Shown here: positions 1 through 8,676 of the stretch, piece after piece | Layout of the letters: every line of letters begins with the position of its first letter | How positions within the stretch are numbered: position 1 is the first letter of the stretch | Assembly: GCA_905221605.1 (NCBI GenBank) | Contig: CAJNDS010001199.1 | Location: forward strand, 1-29,170 | DNA length: 29,170 nt | DNA from: Symbiodinium natans | Taxonomy: Eukaryota > Sar > Dinophyceae > Suessiales > Symbiodiniaceae | Direction: 5' to 3' | Position numbers and translations under genes: made by a program | The notes under the pieces: model-generated | The model's database searches: none | The model's input: the letters and a program-made list of their open reading frames with translations, nothing else | What the model was told of the DNA's origin: nothing

Positions 1-1485
1 GCATTGTCCACACCACTGGCTACTCCCCATGAAGACACGGATGAGGAGATGGATGCACGACCCAAGATCGCGCAGCCACAGCCCGCAGACGCCAACACTA
101 CTCCTCTGATACAGCCGCTGGACATTGACGCGCAGGCCGCAGTCTCGCTCGCGGCGGCCCAAGCTGGGATCAACTCCAACGACCCCGCGGCAATTACTGC
201 CTGGTTGGGAGAGTCCATCACCACACGCAAACAGGTGATGGAAACCATCCGCGCCTACCATACTGGGGTGATTCGCAGCGAGATCAGCAACATCGTCCTC
301 CAGGTTGAAGGAGTCGTCCGCCAACTGGACAATAGACTACTCCTCCAGCATGACCACCTTCGCTGGCTCACTCAGGAAAGCAGGATGGAGCAGAAGAAGC
401 TCTCAGGGCTTCAGGTCCTCACCACCGGCTGGTCCCCGACAATGTCAGGTGAGGAACGTTTGTACCAACTCAACTGGATGTTCGAGCAGGTGGACTACTT
501 CCGTCGCTGGCTCTCTGACCGCGGGCACAACATCGACGGCCCCAACGTTCCCTACATCTTCATGAACATCCTCCAGTGTGAGCCGGCTACTCCTCCGTCC
601 GGCCAGCAGTTTTCCACGGTTTCAATTTTAACATTTAAATCTTGGGATTTGCGCCAGCAGTTCATGAGCACGTACGGTGGCCCCACGGGGACCCCCTTGT
701 ACAGAGATTCTTCCACGCGCGAGAAGAACCGCCACGTCAGGGCGACACCAGCTTCGCCGCAATTTCAAAGGAAGATGGAAGTGCCCATTAGAGTACTCCT
801 CTCCCTCATCAATGAAAGCGAGCTGCTCGAATCCAATCAGGTCACCGTGCTATGGAAGACCTTGACCATAATGCAGCCGCAATCTGTTCGCGAATTCGAT
901 GATCAGATCCGTGCCTTCGCAAGGATGCATTTTTTCGAAGACAAGGGAATCATGAAGGGCATCCTAGAGGTTACTCCTCAGCTGATGGAAGCGTTGCAAG
1001 CAAAGCCACCCATCGGCTCGGAAGAACCCACCATGTGGTCATACCACTGGGCGAAGGTCGTTTATGGTGTGCAACATGAGTTGGATGTTGCAGACCAGCA
1101 CCAGTTTGCGAGGGCCCGGACCCAGGCCAAAGGCTCGGGAAAGGGCATGGAGGTAGGCCAGACCAGGCGCCACTGGGCCTCCTCAGCAGTCTACTCCTCA
1201 GCGGACAATCCGTTTCCAATCGAGATGGAAGTTCGCGACGTAGACGATATCTATTTCGTCTGGGACGAGTATTGTGACAAGTTCCAGAGAGCTGATTTAA
1301 AAATCGGCAGCTACCAGACGGGTACTGTCCAGGGAGCGCCCCCCTCGGCTACTCCTCCTACAGCCACAGGGGAGAGCGCATTGTCAGTGTTTGCGCAGCC
1401 GAAGGCTGGCGCCATGCAGCCCCCGTCATGGGTGCCAAAGGCACCAGTTTCCGCAGCTGCCAAAGGCAGCGCAGCAAAGCCCTGA
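1..1485 (+). CDS. LINE ORF1 protein, 5' partial (coiled-coil and RRM-like nucleic-acid-binding)
   Basis: The frame is open from base 1 and ends at TGA 1483-1485. An apparent TTG start at 4 only reflects the window edge. About 494 residues are visible. The N-terminal ~80 residues are acidic and proline-rich. Residues ~85-165 are helical and heptad-like (ISNIVLQVEGVVRQLDNRLL, then RLYQLNWMFEQVDYFRRWL), consistent with a coiled coil. A stretch around 600-690 nt (STVSILTFKSWDLRQQFM) looks like an RRM-type strand-helix. A basic, glycine-rich patch follows near 1110-1150 nt (ARARTQAKGSGKGM), and the C-terminus is Pro/Ala-rich. Coiled coil, RRM, basic tail is the layout of L1-type ORF1 proteins, which coat the element RNA as a trimeric chaperone; applying that role here is inference. 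The ORF2 frame continues in the same phase after the stop. Confidence 0.72.
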   Translation, partial: ALSTPLATPHEDTDEEMDARPKIAQPQPADANTTPLIQPLDIDAQAAVSLAAAQAGINSNDPAAITAWLGESITTRKQVMETIRAYHTGVIRSEISNIVLQVEGVVRQLDNRLLLQHDHLRWLTQESRMEQKKLSGLQVLTTGWSPTMSGEERLYQLNWMFEQVDYFRRWLSDRGHNIDGPNVPYIFMNILQCEPATPPSGQQFSTVSILTFKSWDLRQQFMSTYGGPTGTPLYRDSSTREKNRHVRATPASPQFQRKMEVPIRVLLSLINESELLESNQVTVLWKTLTIMQPQSVREFDDQIRAFARMHFFEDKGIMKGILEVTPQLMEALQAKPPIGSEEPTMWSYHWAKVVYGVQHELDVADQHQFARARTQAKGSGKGMEVGQTRRHWASSAVYSSADNPFPIEMEVRDVDDIYFVWDEYCDKFQRADLKIGSYQTGTVQGAPPSATPPTATGESALSVFAQPKAGAMQPPSWVPKAPVSAAAKGSAAKP

Positions 1486-4400
1486 CAAAGTGCTGCCGTT
1501 CCAGCTTCGCTTTTTACAGTCGTGCAATGTTTTACTCCTCAGCATCTCATTCACAGCAACATTTTCTTACAGTATAGTGTTGTCTTCTACAATATCAGTC
1601 CACTCCTCTCGCACGACTGTCGCAGCCAGAAGATGCCGCATTTGAAATTTCTCAAGAGGCACACTGGCCAGAATTCCCAACAATGGCCACATTTGAAATT
1701 TCTGAATCATTCGGCCAGGGAAGACACTTTCAAGTTCAAAGAAAGCTGGATTAATTCGAGTTTCAGCCGAGGCAAGAGCAGGGAAGTCGAAGCACAAACA
1801 GTAGGATGGGATAGAACACCCATTCGAAGAAAACAACACAGATCCCGATGCAAACAAGTACCTCGTAGATGCCCCACCCTACCCTCATTAAATTATTTAG
1901 GCCTAGCATTCCTGATAGTCTATTACTACACCGAACCCTGTCGCTACAACCCGGGTATAATCATGATGGATTCCCTGATACTATATCATTGTGCAAAGGG
2001 CTTCTGTACCGCATATTTAGATGCACTTCAGGCTAGATTAAACAAAACGCAACATTCATTGGTAGGCAACACAACGACCATACTCCTGGATGATCTCATC
2101 CCAACCCAGACTACTCCTCAGAATGGGTCTCCGACCCACCACCATAGATCGCCCTGGCCGATTGACCAAAGCACAACACAGTCAGGTACCCCACATTTCA
2201 CATCATCAGACATTTTCACAAGGGATGTGCTCCTCCTGTATAGGCATTCCAGAGCACCCCATATGGCTTCTATACTCCCTTCCTTAGCCCCCCGCCCACA
2301 CCTTAAAAATAGAGGAGGTAGGCGTATTCAACTAAGGGCGGCCGACTCAGGCCAAAGAATGTTTTTAAAGTCCCCTAAACCCAGTCCCTTCCCGGTTCGT
2401 TCCAGACCCCCCCGAGCTACTCCTCATGGAAAAGACTCGGTTGTTTCCACCCAATTGAATTCAGGAATTAATAAACACAAAGAAGTTAAGCTTGCACCGC
2501 CGCCACGCGGCGCGCCGGGGACCCATGTGGTCAACGAAGAGTGCAACCCCACTCTCCCTAAACCCTCTCCACCCTCAGGCCGGGGTTCCAGGCTACTACG
2601 CAGACGCCTTTACCGGCAGTGGCGTAGCAGTCGCGGTGGAGTCATATGCCAGGGCCGCTTGGGCAAGGGCACTGGCAACAGGGAGAAGCCCCAGAGAGCG
2701 GCTCACGGCCGCGTAGCAGGGAAAAACAACGCCGGCAGATTCCGCACCTTGGTTTTGGAGCAGTCAGAACTTTCCGGACCACAGCGTAAACCCCGGGATA
2801 AAACCATGACTACTCCTCAATTAGAATACGGATTCAAATTAAAAATAGCCACACAGAATGTCCAAGGCATGGCGGAAGTTCTCAAGCATCAGCAGGTCCT
2901 CGAAATAATGAAATCTTTCTCACTACATATCCTATTCCTTACAGAAACACGTTCCACCTCATACTACACCTATAACTCTCAAGGATTTCTCTTTGTGGTG
3001 AACGGTTCAACTACAGACAAATATGCAGGAATTACAACGGTAATCCACCCCAGTATCCGCCCCCATATCAAGGATTTCATTCAGTACTCCCCTAGGATTA
3101 CAAGGGTTACCATTTCACTACAAAGTGGTAATTCACACATTTTCGGAGTCTACGCCCCACACGACAAGCTTGAAAATGAAGAGGTAAAGTCACCATTCTG
3201 GGACGCGCTACAAAGCGCAATGATTTCGCTCCCAGCCCCAGAGCCCGCTTATATCATTGGCGATTTCAATGTGCGCCTGCAGGGCCGCAGCCGACATGAA
3301 CACGATATCATGGGACCTCATGTCTATGGAAATTGCTACTCCTCAGCAAAAACTGGCCCACAGCAGAATCGTACATACTACACATCCTTCCTCCGAGACA
3401 CGTCTTGTGTTGACGCCCTCACGTACAAAACCCCCAATCTTTTACATCACATTACATATAGGGATAAAAACCCCCCACCACAAGAGTGGTCCCAGTTCGC
3501 GCTCGATTCAATCAGGGTGCTTCAATTCTGGGACAAAATCTCAGCGCTCCCTGCACCTCCTGAAGAAGCCCTTTGTATCGCTCAAACAATTCGTCTCTTT
3601 TTGACAGCGGACCCTTTGTTAAACCCTCTCCCTCAAACACCGAAGATCGACCCCTTCAGATTCCAGAGTCTTGATAAAATAGTGTGTAAAAAGCAATGGC
3701 TTCCGTCGATTTTACAATGCCGGGCACATCATAATACCGGCTTCCCAAGCGACCATTATCTGCTCAAAACTATTCTCCGCATAAAGCTAGGATCAAAAGA
3801 GCCCAAAATTCCTAGACTCCCCAAACCAGACTACTCCTCTTCCACCAAATCGCAGGAACAATTCGCCGCAGCCTTCAGAACACATTACGTCAACACAGCC
3901 TCCCCGGGTTCAGAAACAAAGAAAGCCCCCGAGGGCCCCCACGTTCGAGTCTACACGGACGGATCCGGCTCAAAAGGCAGAGCAAGTGCCGCCTCCCCCG
4001 CGGGATGGGGATTCGTGGTATTCGACGACTCTGCGAGGGCGCACAAAGCATGTGGCCCAGTACTCACCACAGACACCTCCCCATATTATCTGGGCGCCAG
4101 TGTAGGTAGCAACAACACAGCAGAAATCTCCGCCATCATGGAGTCAATCCTCTATTTATTACGTTCGGCTACTCCTCCCACAAAGGTTACAATCTACTAC
4201 GACAGCAAATGGGCTGCCCAGATGACTCGAGGATTGTCCAGACCGAAAAAACACAAACAGCTAATTTTTAATGCCCGCGCCTGTTACGAGAAACTGAAAA
4301 ACATCTCAGAGATAGAATGGGTGTGGATAAAAGGGCACACTGGAAATCAAGGAATCGAATTAGCGGATGCCTTAGCGGAACAGGGAAAAATAGCTTTGGA

Positions 4401-5855
4401 GGCTCAAGGTGGACGATATACACAAGCAGCTCCATTACTTCTCTCAAACCTGAACCCTCCCGCCCTACCGATCAGGGGTGAGACAGCAGAAGATAAATAC
4501 TCCAGATTTCTGTACGCTGCTCAAACAGCCTCTACCATGATTTTTCCTCCCACCCAGTACTCCCCACACAAACCTTGGATATCCACGGAAACACTAAGAG
4601 AATTACACGTCGCCAAAAATATGAAAGCCACAGAACACCCAGACTACTCCTCCTATTACAGAAGGGTGAAAAATAAGGCTAGAAAAGAAAAAACTCAGTG
4701 GATACGCAGCCAAATTAACGCTGATTACACGCTCACCCCAGCAGTTTGGAAACAGGCAAAGAAACTTAAAAAGGGATTTCAGGGAAGAAAATGTAGACTG
4801 GTAGTGGATAACAAGCAGATCCCATGGTCTGAAACACACGCGGCATTTGGCAAACACCTCACGAACGTACAATGGGGTCCCTCAAAGGTAACGAACGAAG
4901 CTAAACAAAATTTAGCACAGGCTACTCCTCATTTCCCCACCGACACGACTCCGATCCCCTGGTTTACCCTCCCGGAATTGCAAACCGCCCTCCACAAAAT
5001 GCAAAAAGGCAGGCCCAGGACCTGACAACCTGCGACCTGATATACTCAAATTACTGGACCATTTCGGGGAGGTGCAACTTCTCGACCTCATGAACGCTTG
5101 TTTGCAGGAGGAAAAAATCCCACACGCATGGAAAGAGGCTATAGTAGTATCGTTTTACAAGGGTAAGGGTGACGACTCAGACGCTTCAAACTATAGGCCA
5201 ATCTCGTTGCTCAACACAATGTATAAAATTTACTCCTCCCTCATCCAAGCTCGTCTACAGTTCAGATATGAATCCAGACTGCGCAACACGCAGTTTGGAT
5301 TTCGACAAGGACGTAGTACCTTACACCCGCTATTTATATTGCGCAGACTCCAAGACTACTCCTCCAGAACAGGCACTCCGTTTCATTGCTTGTTCATAGA
5401 TTGGAAACAGGCGTTTGACAAGCTGGATCACGATTCATTACTGATTGCACTTCGCAGAATGGGTATTCATGAACAATATATTACCTTAATCCAGGACATT
5501 TACACCGCTCCCCTATTCCACACAATCGGTATTAAAGGTGACAAATTCACGGCTACTCCTCATACTGGGATCAGGCAGGGCTGCCCGCTCAGCCCATACC
5601 TTTTTATCTTTGTGCTATCCAGCGTACTGCTGGATGTAGATGACAAATTAGTCCGACAGGGGGTCCCTCAAAACACTTGGTCGGTGGGAAAGCCAACTTA
5701 CGATCTCGAATACGCCGACGACACTCTACTCTTTGGGATATCAGTACAAGCCCTGGAATCCTATCTGCATGCGCTCCAACAGGAAGCCCAACCCTATGGT
5801 TTAGAACTCAACCTAACTAAGACTGAACTCCTTTGTCACCCCTCGTTTACTCCTC
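99..5855 (+). repeat. Dispersed sense-strand octamer TACTCCTC, 20 exact copies through the LINE
   Basis: Exact TACTCCTC starts at 99, 338, 588, 794, 972, 1192, 1350, 1533, 2112, 2418, 2811, 3337, 3832, 4170, 4645, 4923, 5231, 5357, 5554 and 5848. Fifteen are preceded by C, usually within GACTACTCCTC (6) or GGCTACTCCTC (5). One-base variants lie at 21, 1601, 2081, 3085, 4558, 6225 and 6393. Spacing is 126-579 bp, and about 160-250 bp across ORF1. With equal base use about 0.1 copy would be expected in this span. Copies fall in all three codon phases, encoding xTP (12), YSS (6) or LLL/VLL (2), so protein sequence does not explain them. I saw no exact reverse complement and no copy to the right of the LINE. 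Function unknown. Confidence 0.9.
1633..5025 (+). CDS. LINE ORF2, 5' portion: APE endonuclease and RNase H, ended by a frameshift
   Basis: The frame is stop-free from 1486 to 5022. The first ATG after the ORF1 stop is at 1633. The ATG at 2806 lies about 13 codons before the first conserved domain and is an alternative start. The stretch before 2806 is Pro/Arg/Ser-rich with no domain I recognise. The endonuclease begins near 2833, with ATQNVQGM, then LFLTET, VYAPHD, IIGDFNVRL (Asp codon at 3262) and SDHY (3748), so the metal-binding and catalytic motifs of the APE fold are all present. RNase H spans about 3943-4400: VYTDGSG (Asp at 3958), NNTAE (Glu at 4123), YYDSKW (Asp at 4201), WIKGHTGN (His at 4336) and LADALA (Asp at 4366), a complete D-E-D-H-D set. 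Endonuclease would nick the target and RNase H would remove the RNA template. The frame ends at TGA 5023-5025 just as the reverse transcriptase begins. Confidence 0.85.
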   Translation: MPHLKFLKRHTGQNSQQWPHLKFLNHSAREDTFKFKESWINSSFSRGKSREVEAQTVGWDRTPIRRKQHRSRCKQVPRRCPTLPSLNYLGLAFLIVYYYTEPCRYNPGIIMMDSLILYHCAKGFCTAYLDALQARLNKTQHSLVGNTTTILLDDLIPTQTTPQNGSPTHHHRSPWPIDQSTTQSGTPHFTSSDIFTRDVLLLYRHSRAPHMASILPSLAPRPHLKNRGGRRIQLRAADSGQRMFLKSPKPSPFPVRSRPPRATPHGKDSVVSTQLNSGINKHKEVKLAPPPRGAPGTHVVNEECNPTLPKPSPPSGRGSRLLRRRLYRQWRSSRGGVICQGRLGKGTGNREKPQRAAHGRVAGKNNAGRFRTLVLEQSELSGPQRKPRDKTMTTPQLEYGFKLKIATQNVQGMAEVLKHQQVLEIMKSFSLHILFLTETRSTSYYTYNSQGFLFVVNGSTTDKYAGITTVIHPSIRPHIKDFIQYSPRITRVTISLQSGNSHIFGVYAPHDKLENEEVKSPFWDALQSAMISLPAPEPAYIIGDFNVRLQGRSRHEHDIMGPHVYGNCYSSAKTGPQQNRTYYTSFLRDTSCVDALTYKTPNLLHHITYRDKNPPPQEWSQFALDSIRVLQFWDKISALPAPPEEALCIAQTIRLFLTADPLLNPLPQTPKIDPFRFQSLDKIVCKKQWLPSILQCRAHHNTGFPSDHYLLKTILRIKLGSKEPKIPRLPKPDYSSSTKSQEQFAAAFRTHYVNTASPGSETKKAPEGPHVRVYTDGSGSKGRASAASPAGWGFVVFDDSARAHKACGPVLTTDTSPYYLGASVGSNNTAEISAIMESILYLLRSATPPTKVTIYYDSKWAAQMTRGLSRPKKHKQLIFNARACYEKLKNISEIEWVWIKGHTGNQGIELADALAEQGKIALEAQGGRYTQAAPLLLSNLNPPALPIRGETAEDKYSRFLYAAQTASTMIFPPTQYSPHKPWISTETLRELHVAKNMKATEHPDYSSYYRRVKNKARKEKTQWIRSQINADYTLTPAVWKQAKKLKKGFQGRKCRLVVDNKQIPWSETHAAFGKHLTNVQWGPSKVTNEAKQNLAQATPHFPTDTTPIPWFTLPELQTALHKMQKGRPRT

Positions 5856-6580
5856 CACCCCCCAATTTCATAAATGGGGACCCAGTACCCCAGGCAACGT
5901 CAGTGAAGTATCTAGGTTCCCAAATCTCTTGGATCAAGCCCACAATTCACGCACTGTTCGCGAGATTTGCACTAGCCCATACCTCCTTCAACAAGCTCCA
6001 ACATCTTTGGCGGAGTAGACTACCCAGAAAAGTGAAGGTACAAATATTCATGGCAAACATAGTATCCTGTCTCGTCTATGGCCTCTGCACCCTCACCATG
6101 GAAGACAAACATTTCCGTAAATTAGACTCCTGGTATTTTCAACACCTACGAAGAGCCATAGGTATTAAAGCGTCCTACTACTCTCATATCACAAACAAAT
6201 CGGTTTGGGTTCAAGCCAACAGACCACTCCTCCCATCCCAAATAGTTCTTTCCCAACAGTTCAAGCTGTTCACTGAATCAGTTAGAGCTCCCGGAGACCA
6301 ACCACTACACCATGTAGCGCATGGACCAGCTCTCAAGGACAGAATAGCACAGTACAAAAATTATAAGACGGGCCCCCCTCCGCCCCACTGGCTACTCCTT
6401 GTCAGTAACCATGCTATGGAATTCTGCCGATCGGATACCCCTAATAACGACCTCCTAACCCTTCAGAAGCGGATAAGAAAAGAGCCGGACTTCCCTGCAC
6501 GCCTCGTGGCCGCGCCTACGCGCCACCCTTTTAAGTTCAGCCTGTTCGCCCAGAGTATCGGAAGCGCATGGCAGTCCTAA
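5003..6580 (+). CDS. LINE ORF2, 3' portion: reverse transcriptase (displaced by one base)
   Basis: This is the continuation of ORF2 in the next frame. In this frame the sequence from 5009 reads AGPGPDNLRPDILKLL, the usual first conserved block of a LINE reverse transcriptase, so the domain starts at the frame junction and not at the later GTG at 5072. Following blocks are NYRPISLLNTMYKIY, QFGFRQGRST, FIDWKQAFDKLDHD (motif A, catalytic Asp), GIRQGCPLSPYLFIF (motif B), LEYADDTLLF (motif C, YADD at 5711-5722), LNLTKTELL (motif D) and VKYLGSQIS (motif E). About 220 residues of thumb and C-terminal region follow, ending in TAA at 6578-6580. All catalytic aspartates are intact. The enzyme copies element RNA onto nicked target DNA. 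No RNase H follows it; that domain lies upstream. Confidence 0.9.
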   Translation, partial: KKAGPGPDNLRPDILKLLDHFGEVQLLDLMNACLQEEKIPHAWKEAIVVSFYKGKGDDSDASNYRPISLLNTMYKIYSSLIQARLQFRYESRLRNTQFGFRQGRSTLHPLFILRRLQDYSSRTGTPFHCLFIDWKQAFDKLDHDSLLIALRRMGIHEQYITLIQDIYTAPLFHTIGIKGDKFTATPHTGIRQGCPLSPYLFIFVLSSVLLDVDDKLVRQGVPQNTWSVGKPTYDLEYADDTLLFGISVQALESYLHALQQEAQPYGLELNLTKTELLCHPSFTPPPPNFINGDPVPQATSVKYLGSQISWIKPTIHALFARFALAHTSFNKLQHLWRSRLPRKVKVQIFMANIVSCLVYGLCTLTMEDKHFRKLDSWYFQHLRRAIGIKASYYSHITNKSVWVQANRPLLPSQIVLSQQFKLFTESVRAPGDQPLHHVAHGPALKDRIAQYKNYKTGPPPPHWLLLVSNHAMEFCRSDTPNNDLLTLQKRIRKEPDFPARLVAAPTRHPFKFSLFAQSIGSAWQS

Positions 6581-6744
6581 AAAATCGAGGTTCAACTATG
6601 TTTGCTAAGAAGTCCCCGATCTATAACAAATGTTGGTCCAAATTTCAATATATGCAAAGCTCTTTGCCGAAAAGCATCAAAAGGCACTAGCCAAAATTCT
6701 ATGTTTCAACAAAAATCTTGTAGGAAATCTCCGGTTAACTTGTA
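6581..6744 (+). other. 3' untranslated remainder of the LINE / spacer before the 40-bp array
   Basis: About 160 bp of AT-leaning sequence between the ORF2 stop and the tandem repeat. It has no open frame of note, no AATAAA signal that I see and no poly(A) run longer than six. The last ~20 bp already resemble degenerate 40-bp repeat material (TAACTTGTAGTAAAATTCCC), so the array may have grown out of the element's 3' end, or the element may have inserted next to it. Confidence 0.5.
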
Positions 6745-7320
6745 GTAAAATTCCCTGCGGCTAACCAATAAAATTCCCCGCTTAGCAAGCCACAGAGCTA
6801 ATTTCCAAAAAAACTCACCGCTTAGCAGGCCAGAGAGATAACTTCCAATAAATCCCCCTAGCAAGCCACAGAGCTAACTTCCAACAACATTCCCCGCTTA
6901 GCAAGCCACAGAGCTAACTTCCAGTAAAAATCCCCGCTTAGCAAGCCACAGGGATAACTTCCAATAAAACTCTCCGTTGAGCAAGCCATAGAGCTAATTT
7001 GCAATAAAAGTCCCCGCTTAGCAAGCCACAGAGCTAACTTCCAATAAATTCCCGCTTAGCAAGCCACAGAGCTATTTTCCAATAACATTCCCCGCCTAGC
7101 AAGCCACAGAGCTACATAACTTCCTACAAAATTGCCCTCTTAGCAAGCCACAGAGATAACTTCCAATAGCATTCCGCCTAGTAAGCCACAGAGCCAACTT
7201 CCAGTAAAATTCCCCGCTTAGCAAGCCACAGAGCCAACTTCCAATAACATTCCCCGCTTAGCAACCACAGAGCTAACTTCCAACAACATTCCCCGCTTAG
7301 CAAGCCATAGAACTAACTAG
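6745..7320. repeat. 40-bp tandem repeat, about 14 copies
   Basis: The core CGCTTAGCAAGCCACAGAGC followed by TAACTTCCAATAAAATTCCC recurs head to tail. The GCAAGCCA element starts near 6785, 6825, 6861, 6901, 6941, 6981, 7021, 7059, 7099, 7143, 7181, 7221, 7261 and 7300, giving steps of 36-44 bp and mostly exactly 40. Copies differ by a few substitutions. No long open frame crosses it. At about 7320 it changes abruptly into the 57-bp repeat. Confidence 0.9.
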
Positions 7321-7327
7321 CAAGAAA

Positions 7328-8676
7328 ATTCCCCAACGAGTTTTCTGACATTTGCTTTCGGTGCCCAACACACATGGTTTTTTTGAGGTGCCAGCGAGTT
7401 TCCTGACATTTGTTGTTGGTGCCCAGAACTCAACTCATGATTTTGGAGAGCCCAGAAGGTTTCCTGACATTTGTTTTTGGTGCCCAAAACACATGCTTTT
7501 TGAGAGCTCAGTGAGTTTTCCTGACATTTTTTATTGGTGCCCAAAATTCATGTCTCTTTTTTAAGAGTCCGGCGGGTTTCTTGACTTTGTTTTGGTTCCA
7601 AAAGTCATGTCTTTTTTCAGAGCCTAGCGGGTTTCCTAACATTTGTTTTTGGTGCCCAAAACTTATGTTTTTTTGAGAGTCCAGCAAGCTTTCCTGAATC
7701 CAAAACACATGTTTATTGAGAGCCCAACGGATTTTCTGACATATCTTTTTGGTACCCAAAGTTCCTGTTTGTGAGAGCCCAGCGAATTTTCTGACATTTG
7801 CTTTTGGTGCCCAAAGCTCATTTTTTTGAGAGTCCAATGAGTTTTCCGATTTTTGTTTTTGGTGCACAAAACTCATGTACAGGTTGTTTGAGAGCCCGGC
7901 GACTTTCCTGACATTTGTTTTTGGTACCCAAAACTCATCTTTTCCGAGTCCAGCGAGTTTCCTGACCTTTATTTTTGGTGCCCAAAACTCATGTTTTTTT
8001 GAGCTCAGCGAGCTTCCTGAGTGCCTAAAATACATGTTTTTTAAGAGCCCAATGGGTTTCCTGACATTTGTTTTTGGTGTCCAAAACTTATGTTTTTTTG
8101 AGAGCCCAACAAGGTTCCCGACTTTTTTTTGGTGCCCAAAACTCATGTATAAGTTGTTTGAGAGCCTGGCGAGTTTCCTGACTTTTGTTTTTTTTGTTCC
8201 AAAACTCATGCCTTTTCAGAGCCCAAGGAGTTTCCTGACATTTGTTGTTGGTGTCCAAAACTCATGTTTTTGGAGAGCCCAGAAGATTTCTTGACATTTG
8301 TTTTTGGTGCCCAAAACGCATGTTTTTTTGAGGTCCCAATGAATTTCCTGACATTTGTTGTTGGTGATATTTGTTTTGGCGCCCAACATTCATGTTATTT
8401 TTTTCCTAAGAGTCCCGCGGGTTTCCTGACCAAAATTCATATTTATATTGATTGAGAACCCAACGAATTTCCTGATATGTATTTTGGTGCCCAAAATTCA
8501 TGGTTTTTGTGAGAGCCCAATGGGTTTCCTGACATTTGCTTTTGGTGCCCAAAACTCATGCTTTTTTGAGAGCCCAACGAATTTCCGTCATGATTTTTTG
8601 AGAACCTAGCAACTTTCCTGAGTGCCCACAACATACTTTTTTTTGAGAACCCAATGGGCTTCCTGACATTTATTAT
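7328..8676. repeat. Satellite block A1, ~57-bp units
   Basis: Head-to-tail copies of a 54-58-bp unit with the core TTTGGTGCCCAAAACTCATG, followed by a T run, GAGAGCCCAGCGAGTTTCC and TGACATTTG. Divergence between copies is moderate and T-run length is variable. Open frames on either strand, for example minus-strand peptides rich in SFGHQKQMSGN, are translations of the repeat. The block begins directly after the 40-bp array and ends at GCATGATGATCG, the start of block B. Confidence 0.9.

Larger units (their letters stand above)
1..6744 (+). mobile_element. Non-LTR (LINE-type) retrotransposon, 5'-truncated by the window
   Basis: Two consecutive open regions on the + strand encode an ORF1-type protein and an ORF2-type polyprotein with APE endonuclease, RNase H and reverse transcriptase motifs, the hallmark of target-primed non-LTR retrotransposons. 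No LTRs, integrase or protease are seen. The frame is already open at base 1, so the 5' UTR and the start of ORF1 lie outside the window. The 3' limit is uncertain: coding ends at 6580, and about 160 bp later the sequence passes into a 40-bp tandem repeat, with no long poly(A) tail. GC content and complexity differ sharply from the AT-rich satellites to the right. One frameshift in ORF2 suggests an inactive copy, unless it is programmed or an assembly error. Confidence 0.9.

Noticed and set aside
2492-2716. GC-rich patch in the ORF2 leader resembling structural RNA
   Set aside because: No rRNA, tRNA or snRNA signature could be matched, and it lies within a continuous open frame.
4603-4872. 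89-codon minus-strand frame inside ORF2
   Set aside because: Antisense shadow of the RNase H-RT linker with no recognisable domain.
1480-5029. Both frame ends share CCTGACAA (1481-1488 and 5021-5028), suggesting a common recoding signal
   Set aside because: At 5021 the same bases encode the conserved RT block PDN in the next frame, so the match is probably coincidence.
6205-6225. GGTTCAAGCC, a tRNA B-box-like sequence
   Set aside because: It lies within the reverse transcriptase coding region with no A box, acceptor stem or cloverleaf around it.
6745-7320. Possible CRISPR-like array (40-bp periodic repeat)
   Set aside because: The whole 40-bp unit is repeated, with no unique spacers, in a eukaryotic context without cas genes.
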